Positions 22,850 through 33,308 of a DNA stretch of 64,000 bases are shown piece after piece. The stretch covers positions 106,836 through 170,835 of the forward strand of contig JAXGGA010001071.1 of NCBI GenBank assembly GCA_038373865.1, given 5' to 3'. Made by a program: the position numbers and the translations under genes. The notes below the pieces were generated by a model that saw nothing but the letters and a program-made list of their open reading frames with translations, was not told the origin of the DNA and ran no database searches. How positions within the stretch are numbered: the first letter of the stretch is position 1; each line of letters begins with the position of its first letter. The DNA comes from Uloborus plumipes. Taxonomy: Eukaryota > Arthropoda > Arachnida > Araneae > Uloboridae.

Positions 22850-24275
22850 AAGATATTTATTAAGAGCAAGAATCTGAGAGAGTGTCACGCCTGTGATTCA
22901 TGACCTCTCAGACTTTTTCCAAAAAATTACCAAATGTTTATTATCTTATTGAAAGACCAAATCCAGATTTTTTTGTTCTAAAGTTGAGTTGTTCAGTTTT
23001 TATGGATCCCTAAAGGTGAAGGTGCGGCATCAAAAATTAAGCGGATTTTCAAGACATGGAAGTTGCTGTGAGCCAAAATTTTACCAGGAACTGCTGAACT
23101 CCAATTTTCTTTTTGTATATGGAATACAGAAGGTTCAAACTTTACAAAATGAATGTTAAATTTGAGGTGAGTTGTTGCCGTAGTGTTGCCGTGAGTTGTT
23201 GCCGTCAGTGAAGGCCCTCAAAACAAGGCACTTTCGACGTTTTTTAGCATTTTTGAGGTCCAGAAATAGCTTGTACATTTCAGTTGCCACGTCAAAAGTA
23301 GTGTCGTTTGAAAGGCCAGTGTAAGCACTTTAAAATAATGTATAAACAAATGAGGAAAGTTCAACGTGCTTTTAGTTCCGTAAGGCCGAAATATGAAAAG
23401 TGTCATATTTTTCTGATATTCAAGTGGTCATAACTTCCTCTGCCAACAACATATTGAAATATTTTTTTTTGCCAATGTCATTCTCTATTCTTTGTCTTAA
23501 CAGAACAGTTGAGTCCTTTGAGGCGAAATGTGAAAATTTTTTTTACAAAAAATGCACAGAAAAAAATACATTTTTTGTAAAAAAAAATTTTACATTTCGC
23601 CTCGAAGGACTCAACTGTTCTGTTAAGACAAAGAATAGAGAATGACATTGGCAAAAAAAAATATTTCAATATGTTGCTGGCAGAGGAAGTTATGACCGTT
23701 TGAATATCGGTAAAATATGACATTTTTCATATTTCGGCCTTACGCAACTAAAAGCACGTTGAACTTTCCACGGTTGTTTATACATTATTTTAAAGTGCTT
23801 ACACTGGTCTTTCAAACGACACTACTTTTGCCGCGCCAACTGAAATGTATAAGCTGTTTTTGGACCTCAAAAACGCTGAAAAACGTCAAAAATGCCTTGT
23901 TTTGAGGGCCTTCACTGACCTTGCGGCAACAACTTACCTCAAATTTAACATTCATTTTGTAAAGTTTCAATCTTCTATATTCCATATATAAAAAGAAAAT
24001 TGGAGTTCAACAGTTTCTAGTAAGAGTTTTTGCTCACAGCAACTTCATGTCTTGAAAGTCCGCTTAGTTTTTGATGCCGCACCTTCACCTTCAGGGATCC
24101 ATAAAAACTAAACAACTCAACTTTAGAACAAAAAAATCTGGATTTGGTCTTTTTCCATAAGGTAATAAACAGATGGTAATTTTTTGGAAAAAATCTGAGA
24201 GGTCATGAATCACCTCATAATGCTAGGCGTGACAGTTTCTCAGATTCTTGCTCTTAAATCTGACACTGATAAAAA
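22850..24275. mobile_element. 1.4 kb near-palindromic foldback sequence
   Basis: Two arms of about 700 bases run toward each other around a centre near 23555. The left arm reads AGAGCAAGAATCTGAGAG near 22862 and the right arm ends CTCAGATTCTTGCTCTTAA near 24255. Because of this, both strands encode almost the same short peptide (MSYFSDIQVVITSSA at 23400+ and MSYFTDIQTVITSSA at 23723-). A small inserted GTTGTTGCCGTAGT repeat (23170-23210) breaks one arm. No terminal duplication is clear. Confidence 0.88.
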
Positions 24276-24668
24276 TATTTAAAACTAGCTGTACCCGCCC
24301 GGCGTTGCCCGTGCATTTAGAAAATGCAGATAAGTGAATAGCGCAGGAATAGTAGTGTGTATAGCAACAAATCACAATAGTAGCAATTTCTAGTGTAGAC
24401 AAAATATAGCTTACTTATTGTAAGTATGTATGTATGGTAGAATGTGTATATTGTATGTATGTAAGAATGTTGTATATGCGTGAAATAAGCATGGAGCGCT
24501 GTGAACGATGAGGGAATATAAAAATAACAAAAGGCAAACATTATTTTTAAGTTATTATAATTTATTCCTTAAAATTATATATCATTAAACAATTACGACA
24601 GTAACACTATTAAACAATATCAATCTCTTAATGCTATAGCGTGAACAATATTTTTTGTTAGTCCATCT

Positions 24669-25055
24669 TTAGCTAACACAAACAAACTGGATGAATAAAA
24701 ACTCGAAAAAGCGACTTGAATTGCTTTTAAAACTGGATGGTTTACCCACTCGAGAGCATGCCACGTATAATTGTCCGTGTGAAAAACATGGTGTTCTCAA
24801 ATCTAAGCCACAAACAGACATCGTTTGACCTTGGGATTTGTTGATAGTCATTGCAAATGCCAATCTAATCGGAAACTGAATACGTTTGAATTGAATTGGC
24901 ACATCTGTAGGTATAATAGGAATCCGTTGTATGAGTATATTTTCACCTCTGAACTTGCCATTTAAAATCCTGGCTTCGATCACGTTTTTCATTAATTTTT
25001 GAATGACTAATCGCGTACCGTTGCACAGCCGGGGCGAGTTCAAATTACGAAGCAA
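24669..25055 (-). pseudogene. Helitron PIF1-like helicase, C-terminal fragment
   Basis: The 128-codon minus frame covers the end of the helicase domain of a RepHel protein. It reads LCNGTRLVIQKLMKNVIEAR, IPIIPTDVPIQFKRIQFPIR, LAFAMTINKSQGQTMSVCGL and CFSHGQLYVACSRVG. AMTINKSQGQT corresponds to PIF1/RecD motif V and YVACSRV to motif VI. The Walker A and B motifs and the Rep nuclease, which initiates rolling-circle transposition, are missing. A full RepHel exceeds 1,000 residues. The last residues (SRFFEFLFIQFVCVS) diverge from the family. It is a relic, though this stretch has no stop, suggesting moderate age. Confidence 0.9.
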
Positions 25056-25682
25056 GATAATTAGAGATCCAACCTTTATTTTTTAAAAATTTGTGTCACT
25101 TTAATGGTCGTTCATACCCCCCCCCCCTCTCGCAGTGAAAAAAAAAACATTACACAGCAGATTTTGCCTAATAACTCAACACTCATGGTGTTTGATACGT
25201 TTTATTTGTTTGTAATGATGTTTTTTGGTCACAACCAATATGAAAATCACAAAAAATAGTTACTTTAATTTTTAACATATATTTAGCTTCTTCAGAATTT
25301 TTGACTTTTAATTTTACCTTGAATTTGACGTAAATGCAAGGTATAAAATACAGAATTTTATAAAGGTACAAAAATTAACATAATATAATTGATAGTGTAT
25401 ATAATTTTGAAAAAATAATATAAGTGCCGCAAATCAAAAACCATTTATTGCCACAATCGATTCAAAGCCCCCAAAAATGGCGCAAACGTCCATAAGAAAA
25501 TTCTACAGCATTGAAGGACCCCATTGCCAATTTTAACAAAGATCCGACCAAAACTGTCATTTTGTACTATAAAAAAATATGGGGTTGATCCCCATGAGGG
25601 GATGTACCTGCATAAAGACAGTACAATCATTAAAATCATTCAAAAAAAAAAAAAAAAAAAAACATGCAGCTGTTCGAAAAAA

Positions 25683-25765
25683 TCCTTGCGGGCCTGGATT
25701 CGATCTCATTCCATCAGGAACTTCAACCTGACGCGCAGAACCACTTGACCATCAGGTCTCTCGTT
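25683..25765 (-). other. tRNA-like relic inside the Helitron
   Basis: On the minus strand, TGATGGTCAAGTGGTT resembles a tRNA A box and GATCGAATCC a B box (GGTTCGAATCC). Between them TCAGG-TTGAAGT-TCCTGA can form an anticodon-like stem with a 7-base loop carrying GAA. The layout recalls a Ser/Leu-type tRNA with a longer variable region. The acceptor stem does not pair, so this is a pseudogene or SINE head, not a working tRNA. Confidence 0.45.
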
Positions 25766-26027
25766 GAAGTAAGGATTTACGATAACACATATTGTATTGG
25801 CGAGCAGCGATCTCGAGAAGAAGTTTTATAAATAATTTTTAAAAAATTTTCTAATTCAAAAATCGAAAATCGGGCTTCGAGGTCTGGTGGCCAGCCCCTT
25901 TGTGCTTCCGTGTAAAAAATTCCAGGTCCCTGCGTGCGATAGATTTGGCTGGAGAGCTCGGTCAGACAAATGGACAGACAGGCAGACAGACAGACAGACA
26001 CATTACACTTGCTTTTATTATTATAGA

Positions 26028-26521
26028 TTCATATTAGCTACCAGTTTATAGGCATTCTTAGCTTCTATCAGATGAAATCTGCCTCGCCCTCAGCTCGATT
26101 ACTGTCTATTTCAGGCTGATGAGTCCAGAAAGAGGACGAAACTACAGTCCCTGGATTGATAACTGGGCTGTCAATATAGCGCAAGTAGTTCTGTCCGGCC
26201 CCGTTCTGTCTTAGCTTTGGCTTATGGGCGGTAATTTACAGCTTAATATAGCAACACTCATTTGCAGCAATAGTGCAGTCCTTTGCAAAAATACTGAATC
26301 TTATGTCTCTGCTCCTTGCAAATGCCTTGTTTCTCAATTATGGTTCTAGAAATTTTCTTTTACTTAGCTCCACTTTGCTAATTGATTGAAATGGCAACTT
26401 GACGTAATCTCTGCTTTATAAAGACTCTTTACAACAAAGTGCTTGAACGAGCTTTGCCATACGCTCGGATAAAGTATCGAAATCCACCATCTATTTCTGA
26501 GAGCAAGAAAGGGCTACTTAC
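26028..26521. other. Intron between Helitron and Ig1 exon, no gene seen
   Basis: This stretch directly follows the donor of the 26657-26522 exon. No repeat or coding signal is recognised. Confidence 0.5.
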
Positions 26522-26657
26522 CATACACTTTAATTTCCTTTTCGCCTTCTACTGTTTGGAATGTTGGCGACTCGGCCGAAGCTTCGCAGCGATAGATGCC
26601 TTCCGTATCCAAATCGGTACGAGAGAGGTACACGTGGCCCTGAGCAGACCTCCTCAG
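26522..26657 (-). CDS. Beat-like exon: C-terminal half of Ig1
   Basis: The acceptor TTTTTTTATAG ends at 26658 and the donor GTAAGT begins at 26521. The exon is 136 bp, phase 0 in and phase 1 out. It reads LRRSAQGHVYLSRTDLDTEG, then IYRCEASAESPTFQTVEGEK, then EIKVY. YRCE carries the F-strand cysteine that pairs with the Cys of the 52.9 kb exon. The run from TDLDTEGIYRCE to FQTVEGEKE is the most diagnostic Beat-family string in the window. GC content is clearly above the surrounding intron. A TA-flanked MITE (26752-27100) sits only 95 bp upstream of the acceptor. The phase-1 donor can join in frame to either the 14166 or the 12982 exon. Confidence 0.93.
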
Positions 26658-26751
26658 CTATAAAAAAATGTACGAATTAATGTTGAAAATGTATTGAATA
26701 TCAAAAGTTTTTGGTGATAAAGGAGAAATGTTGTTCTCGTGTCCTTGGATA

Positions 26752-27100
26752 CACTGTAAAAAAATAATGTTGTTTTTACAGTATAATACAGCTCATTTTA
26801 CAGTAATAAACTAAAATTGTTGCACTTACAGTACTAAACTGTAAAATTACTAATTTAACAGTTTATTACAGTGCATTACACATTTTCAAACTGGAACTTC
26901 TACTGCCAGTATTATACTGTTGTTTTTACAGTATAATATAGCTACATTTTACGGCAATAAACTGTAGAATTGCTAACTTTACAGTAAGAAACTGTAAAAT
27001 TGCTAGTTTTACAGTTTATTACTGTGCATTTTACAGTTTTAAATTGGAGCCTCGGCTTCCAGTACCGTACTGTAAAAACAACAGCTCATTTTTTGCAGTG
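26752..27100. mobile_element. TA-flanked MITE with internal 150 bp duplication
   Basis: Ends CACTGTAAAAAAA and TTTTTTGCAGTG are flanked by TA at 26750-26751 and 27101-27102. Inside, a unit of about 150 bases starting TGTTGTTTTTACAG occurs twice (26769 and 26919), built from many TTTACAGT / ACTGTAAA motifs. A shorter relative with one unit lies at about 40035-40231. Confidence 0.85.
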
Positions 27101-27414
27101 TATACAAAAGAAAGAAATAAGTCCCTAGATTCCATCAAAAGTTTTTCGATTGCCGCCAACAGTAACGCTGCATCAGGAGTGTACAAGATCTCATGTATGG
27201 TGTCAACTAACAGCTTTGTGTCATGATGCAAATGCAATCGGAAATTTGCATTGGAATAAGTATAAAATATGACAACGTCGAAGAAAAGCTTCTGATTGCT
27301 TTTCTTCCTAAGGCTCGCACTTTTTCGCATTGAAAAAAGGGTCCCTCGTATCTCCGAAACATGTGTCTGCAGTAATCTGTATCATTTTTGTAATAAAACG
27401 TTGGTTAACCTTAA

Positions 27415-27927
27415 CCCATTAATGCCTAGCATCCCTTCTTAGGGACGGACCAAAAGAGGGTCTGAATTTCTCCAAAATGAACATTTCAACCAAATAATAG
27501 TGTTCAATTAGTACATTGGTATTGTTTCAGTTCGTTATTAACAGATTGCAGCACATAACCATTGTAAAGTGTGTTTTGTAGCAGTTTGAATATGATCTCT
27601 ATCAAAAATTACATCGTTCACAATCTCAAGAAGAAGAGCTTAGTTTTCAAAGTTATTCCCAGCTTCCCAGTTCATGTTAATTGCTCATTTTATTTCTTCT
27701 TATAAAATGTGTTTTGAAGTATTAAATCGTAGGCAGAAAAAAAATTTTAGTGAAAAAAAGTATCTACCCTCTGAGGTCTATCATAACTTTTAAAGGACGA
27801 TTTTTCTTTCTTTAATAAAAAAATTATTTTTTACGTAATATTTTTTTTGTTATTTTTCCTGTTCATTAAACACTATTTGTAACCAGTATATAAAATATCT
27901 TAGTAAAAAATGTCAGGCATTAATGGG
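27415..27927. mobile_element. piggyBac-type MITE, 513 bp, family 2 copy C (inverted)
   Basis: Ends CCCATTAATGCCTAGCATCC and GTCAGGCATTAATGGG are flanked by TTAA at 27411-27414 and 27928-27931. It is the reverse orientation of the copies at 7533 and 19603. Confidence 0.92.
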
Positions 27928-28259
27928 TTAATTTACTTTTCAAGCACAAATATATATTTTATCAATACAATTGTATCTTGTTTAAAACGCCTCCTACATT
28001 TATACGGCGATTGGAAGCAAAACATAAAAGTTTACCTTGGTGCAAAAAAACGATTTTCTTAGATTAACTCATACACAAAACACGGCAGGTTCTCCCGTCC
28101 ACGTAGGTCAAACCGGTCTAAGTCTATAATACTTTTAAGGCTCTCACTAGTATAAGTTCCAACTTCTATAAGTATATTCTGTGCTCATGCACACTAGAGG
28201 ATTATTGTTCTTCCGTGAAAACCGCGCCTAGCACTCGCGAACCATTCCACTTAAAAAAA

Positions 28260-29045
28260 TCTGGTATGGACCCCACACTACTTCCTTTTACGTGTAAATT
28301 TCTTAGTAGTTGCCTTAAGTGTTAAAAAAAGTGCTTGGAGTGAGCAAGGTAACAATTCAAATATTTACTCCCCTAATCTACCACGAAACAATGCAAAAAA
28401 TATTTTACAATGGTTATTTTTCTAAATATTGCTGATTTTAATTTCATTTAGTGAATTTTTCGCAAAATATCGCCAATAGCGCCAAATTGAACCCAAATTC
28501 AAAAAATAATTTTTTCGCCAAATTTGTCGCCAACTTGGCGATATGTCGCCAAGTTGGCGTCAAACACTTGGCGACCAAAAGCTTGGCGACATGTCGCCAA
28601 GTGGTGGCGCCAATTCATATCACTTGAGTCTGTATTGAAATCAACATTGATTTACCCCAAAAAAGGGGTAAAAGACCCCTTTGGGAACATTCGAATGCAA
28701 TCACAAGAGGAGGTGCACAACTAGACCCCCCTCAGAGCCTACATACCAAGCTAGAAGTGTCTACGGCATATAGTTTTTGAGTTATGCGAGCCACATACGC
28801 ACATACATCCGCACATACGTACATACAGACGTCACGAGAAAACTCGCCGTAATTTACTCGGGGGTGGTCGAAATTGATTTTTCGGCTGTTTGTATGTTGT
28901 TAGGTACATATGCACGTGCTGACAGGTCGAAAAAACTACGCGACATTCATTCAGGGGTGAGCAAAGTCAAAATTTAGACCGAAATTTGAGTGAAATTTTT
29001 TTCGTAATCACAATACTTCCTTTACTACGTAAAAGGAAGTAAAAA
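28260..29045. mobile_element. Unclassified palindrome-rich element, 786 bp, copy 1
   Basis: It starts TCTGGTATGGACCCCACACT and ends in the hairpin ACTTCCTTTACTACGTAAAAGGAAGT followed by A5 (read in two parts: left ACTTCCTTTACTACG, right TAAAAGGAAGT). ACTTCCTTTTACGT near the left end is inverted at the right end. Inside lies a cluster of GGCGACATGTCGCC palindromes, including a perfect 20-base one at 28582-28601. The copy at 31601-32386 has exactly the same length and is nearly identical. No transposase. Helitron-like or Helentron-like origin is possible (TC start, end hairpin), but CTRR is missing. Confidence 0.8.
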
Positions 29046-29194
29046 GGTGATGAGTTAAGAGTGGGAATTTTCCGAAGTTTTCAACTTAAAACTTGTATTC
29101 TTTGCTTTCTTTTTGACATGTTCAACTGAACTGTGTATTTGTAATTAGCATCCTTCTACGTTTGATACGACTCAAAATGCTGCTTATTATTTTC

Positions 29195-29310
29195 CTCCTC
29201 ATTGTAATCTTACCTATCACCCCTATTTTGGTAAGATCAGAGAAGACCTGACGCATGCGTAAATACGCGGAAGGTTTTACCTAAGAACATCAGACAGTAA
29301 ATGCTCAGAC
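29195..29310 (+). repeat. Dispersed repeat R1, copy c
   Basis: AAGACCTGACGCATGCGTAA with downstream CAGACAGTAAA matches the copies at 16740 and 17435, in the same orientation. Confidence 0.6.
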
Positions 29311-30117
29311 AGTAAACTTAACCTTATATCAGCTGTACCTGATCACCCTTATACAATAAATTAACTTTAGAAAAAAAAGAAGGGACGTTTAAAAGGTTAA
29401 ATACTGTAAGGAAAATTATTTATTTCTAAAAAACACTTCCTATTTTTGTACGATATAGGGTCCAAATTTTTGAAATCCGGTGAGAGGAAAAACGCAATGT
29501 CTATTAAAAACTGTTGCCAATTTTGCGCTAACAGTAATCAATAACAGAGAAAAATCACCTGAGTTTTATTCTTAAAATTTAGTCTTTCAGAGCTGAGAAA
29601 CACGATCCGGAGCAGAACAGAAGGATTTTTTATAGCAGGTGCCTCATTAAGTTCGGAATAATGAGGACTAACTGTTGGCAAAGGATTCAAGATGTCTTGA
29701 TTTATGGCGCGAACTGATTTATGAATGCGAAAAGTAGTTTTCTTTCTTTATTAGTTGGGCCTTCTTGCTTTTTACGGCAATTTCGTGTCCGCTGATAGTT
29801 TTGTTCCTATTTTGAGGAATAGTTTCCAAAAAATTTATCGATTGTCATGAAAATCTTTTGAAAAGAAATTAGAAACGATGAGATAGTTTGGGCTTTTATG
29901 TAATTCTAGAATTATTTGCGGATGAAAGTTACGGCTTAACTTTTGTAATGATGAAATATGATTTTGAGGTAATATATAAAACTGTTCAGATACAGTTTCT
30001 TTCACAGTGTTTATAAAGGTTAATTGCCAATAGTTTAAAGCTGAAGAACACAATAAGACTCACTGACACTGCTTTTTTGATTAGAAAAAATGGCTTGAAA
30101 TGGTCCTTACGTTGTTG
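29311..30117. other. AT-rich intron, no gene seen
   Basis: No exon, RNA gene or bounded repeat is recognised. Confidence 0.5.
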
Positions 30118-30125
30118 GTAGGCGA

Positions 30126-30543
30126 CAGTAGTGCACCCAGGATTGTTTCTTGGAAGGGGCTAGAAGGCCAATTAGTGAAGTGAAGTGAAAGGCAACAGTA
30201 ATGACATTTGAAAGGACTCCCCCCTCTCTCTCAAAAAATTTGCAAGTATGTAATACGTTAGAAATTCTAAAAATGTAATTTTAGGGAGCCCCTTGCAACG
30301 TCAGAATAGAAAGTTGGGTGGCTAGGGAGAACTGCCTCGAAAATGTTTCTAAACTGAAGTTTTAAAAATTGACTTTTTTGGATTGTTAAGGTAGGAGGGG
30401 GTGAAGCGGACAAACCCTTGCAAGATAATGTTGCCGAATTGTATAACTCTGCTGAAAAGTTCTTCTTGTTCTTGTCAAGGAGGTTTGTTTCATGTTTCTG
30501 GGAAGGGCTTAAGCCCCTTAACTCCCCCGTGGGTGTGCCACTG
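30126..30543. mobile_element. hAT-type MITE, 418 bp
   Basis: Ends CAGTAGTGCACCCAGGA and CGTGGGTGTGCCACTG are imperfect inverted repeats. The 8-base flanks GTAGGCGA (30118-30125) and GTAGGAGA (30544-30551) match at 7 of 8 bases. An 8-base duplication and CAG..CTG ends are hAT hallmarks. It is related in its ends to the element at 56423-56775. Confidence 0.82.
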
Positions 30544-30761
30544 GTAGGAGAAAACTAAAAATGGCAAGATAGGACGTAAAACAGCGGAAAAAAGATGCGT
30601 GGTAGTTTTAAAACCCTCTCGCATAATACGTTTACTATGTGTTAGAATAATTGATGTTAATCATTAACCGTTCTAACGCAGCAATCGATAAGCTAATGCG
30701 GGATATTGAAATAACGAGCAAGTTTTGAGATTTCACATGTTAATGCATGGGCATAAACAGT

Positions 30762-32580
30762 AGGGTGTATCACGAAATTTTTCGTTTGGAAATTCAAAAT
30801 GTCAAGTTGATAAAAGTTGTCACTATATTCACATAGTTACCAAAAAACTTATTTTGAAATTGAAAAATATTTAAGTCTTCCAGGATTACCTTGAAGTTTT
30901 GAGTTTTTTTAGTAAAAACGATGATTTTTTTAAAAAAATCTATTATTATGTGCAAAGCAAAAATAGTTATTTAAGTGCAAAAATAGTTATTTAAGTGCAA
31001 AAATGGACTATTTAAGGAGTAATCTATTAAAAAATGCATTGGAGCTAAAATTTAACTTTTAGGTTTCCAGAAATAGTTATGAAAAACTTCACATTTTTGC
31101 TAGTCAGTCATACTTTTAGAATATCTACCCATAGGGTGATTCAAAATTTCAAATTGATAAAAAGTTGTCACTATATTCACATTGTTATTAAAAAATATTT
31201 TGAAATTAAAACATATTTAGATCTACCGCAATTACCTTAAAGTTTCAAGTTTTTTAGTAAAAACGATGATTTAAAAAAAAAAAAAAAATGTATAAATTAT
31301 GTGAAAAGCAAAATAATTATTTGAGTGGAAAAATGGACCAATCTTGCTATTTGAAAACCCCGTACTTCAATGTTTGAACTATTAATACAATAATAAAAAA
31401 TTATTCTGCAGCATGGGCAAATATTCTAAAATTATGACTGACTAATGAAAGTGTGACGTTTTCATAATTATTTCTGGAAATCTAAAAGTTAAATTTCAGC
31501 TCCAATGCATTTTTTATTGATAGATTACTCCTTAAGTAGTCCATTTTTGCACTTAAATAATTATATTTGCTTTATACATAATTGATACATTTAAAAAAAA
31601 TCTGGTATGGACCCCACACTACTTCCTTTTACGTGTAAATTTCTTAGTAGTTGCCTTAAGGGTTAAAAAAAGTGCTTGGAGTGAGCAAGGTAACAATTCA
31701 AATATTTACTCCCCTAATCTACCACGAAACAATGCAAAAAATATTTTACAATTGTTATTTTTCTAAATATTGCTGATTTTAATATCATTTAGTGAATTTT
31801 TCGCAAAACATCGCCAATAGCGCCAAGTTGAACCCAAATTTAAAAAATAATTTTTTCGCCAAATTTGTCGCCAAGTTGGCGATATGTCGCCAAGTTGGCG
31901 TCAAACGCTTGGCGACCAAAAGCTTGGCGACATGTCGCCAAGTGGTGGCGCCAATTCATATCACTTGAGTCTGTATTGAAATTAACATTGATTTACCCCC
32001 AAAAAGGGGTAAAACACCCCCTTGGGAACATTCGAATGCAACCACAAGGGGAGGTGCACAACTAGACCCCCCTCAGAGCCTACATACCAAGCTAGAAGTT
32101 TCTACGGCATATAGTTTTTGAGTTATGTGAGCCACATACGCACATACATCCGCACATACGTACATACAGCCGTCACGAGAAAACTCGTCGTAATTTACTC
32201 GGGGGTGGTCGAAATTGATTTTTCGGCTGTTTGTATGTTGTTAGGTACATATGCACGTGCTGACAGGTCGAAAAAACTACGCGACATTCATTCAGGGGTG
32301 AGCAAAGTCAAAATTTAGACCGAAATTTGAGTGAAATTTTTTTCATGATCACAATACTTCCTTTACTACGTAAAAGGAAGTAAAAATCGTTTTTAGTAAA
32401 AAGCTAGAACCTTCAAAAGTAATCTCGGCAAACATAAATATTTTTCAATTTCAAAACAATTTTTTTTGGTAACTATGTGATAATAGTGACAACTTTTTAT
32501 CAACTTAAAATTTTGAATTTCCAAAAAGAAAAAAAAAGTATTAAAAATAAATAAATAAATTTCGCGATACCCCCTAGTAC
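30762..32580. mobile_element. Foldback element, about 1.03 kb, right arm split by the 786 bp element
   Basis: The left arm (about 30762-31130) starts TAGGGTGTATCACGAAATTT. The right arm ends AAATTTCGCGATACCCCCTA and covers about 31420-31600 plus 32387-32580. The arms pair over roughly 370 bases, for example TTGATAAAAGTTGTCACTAT against ATAGTGACAACTTTTTATCA. The spacer (about 31131-31420) carries a further copy of the arm sequence in direct orientation. The 786 bp element sits in the right arm. Confidence 0.82.
31601..32386. mobile_element. Unclassified palindrome-rich element, 786 bp, copy 2
   Basis: Same length, ends, hairpin and internal GGCGACATGTCGCC cluster as the copy at 28260-29045, in the same orientation and with only scattered differences, so transposition or gene conversion was recent. 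Comparison with the other foldback arm shows it landed in an A-rich tract; I see no clear target duplication. Confidence 0.85.
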
Positions 32581-32778
32581 ACAGCATCTAGAAAGAAAAA
32601 ACTCATTTTTGCTTGAATCGTCTGCAATTTTCCGATAGATTTCTGCATCTTATAAAGCATACCCCCGTTCGACTAAGTACTTGACCAATGGCATGAAAAA
32701 ACTATAATCGTCTCAGTTGTCGGGAGAATTTTGTACTCCCCCTTTAGTACTCTTCAAATCTTACTTTTTATAACTTAA

Positions 32779-33304
32779 ACCATTTATGCCCAAGTTTCTT
32801 TTAACAACTTTTTTTCAATTTTTATCTGCTTAAAGCTCTTACTTGGAATGGTTTACATACATTTTAGGCTTAAAATAGTCCGTCGTTGCCATATTTATTA
32901 AGTTATTTAACGTCCTGTTTATGGGATATTTTGCAGATATCTCAGCAAAATACGACCTTACTTGACTTTACTTTTGCAAAGTAACGTTATATAAGGCATC
33001 TGTAATCAATTTTAAGCAAATCATTTTAAAATAGTTTGGTTTTATGAAAAAAAAGTTCGCAAAAAAAAAAAAAAACACACTTTCTGTGGCTACCCATGCT
33101 GGATCGTTGCTTGACTGATTTGTCTGAAAATAGCTGTCAATAAATAAACTCTGATGTCCAAATAGGGGCTCTAACTGGTTCTCTCAAGAAGAAGGACTAT
33201 TTAACTTGTGAAAAACAGCTTTAGTAAAATGATATACCCATTACAGGTTTTTGTATGCAGTAACTAACAAGCGTCCCGTTTTTAGGACACTGGGCATAAA
33301 TTGT
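32779..33304. mobile_element. piggyBac-type MITE, 526 bp, family 3
   Basis: Ends ACCATTTATGCCCAAG and ACTGGGCATAAATTGT (inverted, few mismatches) are flanked by TTAA at 32775-32778 and 33305-33308. A subterminal palindrome-like GTCCCGTTTTTAGGAC lies about 15 bases from the right end. It resembles families 1 and 2 in layout but not in body sequence. Confidence 0.82.
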
Positions 33305-33308
33305 TTAA

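Larger units (their letters stand above)
24285..26027 (-). mobile_element. Helitron, 1743 bp, internally deleted
   Basis: On the minus strand the element starts TCTATAATAATAAAAGCAAG with A outside (26028). It ends GGGCAACGCCGGGCGGGTAC followed by AGCTAG, with T outside (24284). These are canonical Helitron ends with A/T insertion and no target duplication. It holds a PIF1-type helicase remnant near the 3' end, a tRNA-like relic, an A run (25642-25660) and GACA repeats next to the 5' end. The Rep domain is absent. Confidence 0.92.

Noticed and set aside
23400..23723. Two similar proteins on opposite strands (MSYFSDIQ and MSYFTDIQ)
   Set aside because: They are the two arms of a palindrome read in the same sense, an expected artefact of inverted repeats.
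24669..25055. PIF1-type helicase as a host gene
   Set aside because: It lies inside a Helitron with both ends intact and lacks the Walker motifs; host PIF1 would be far longer.
28524..32065. Repeated 66-codon frame (WRYVAKLASN..KAWRHVAKWWRQF)
   Set aside because: The peptide is the translation of the GGCGACATGTCGCC palindrome cluster and occurs only in copies of the 786 bp element.
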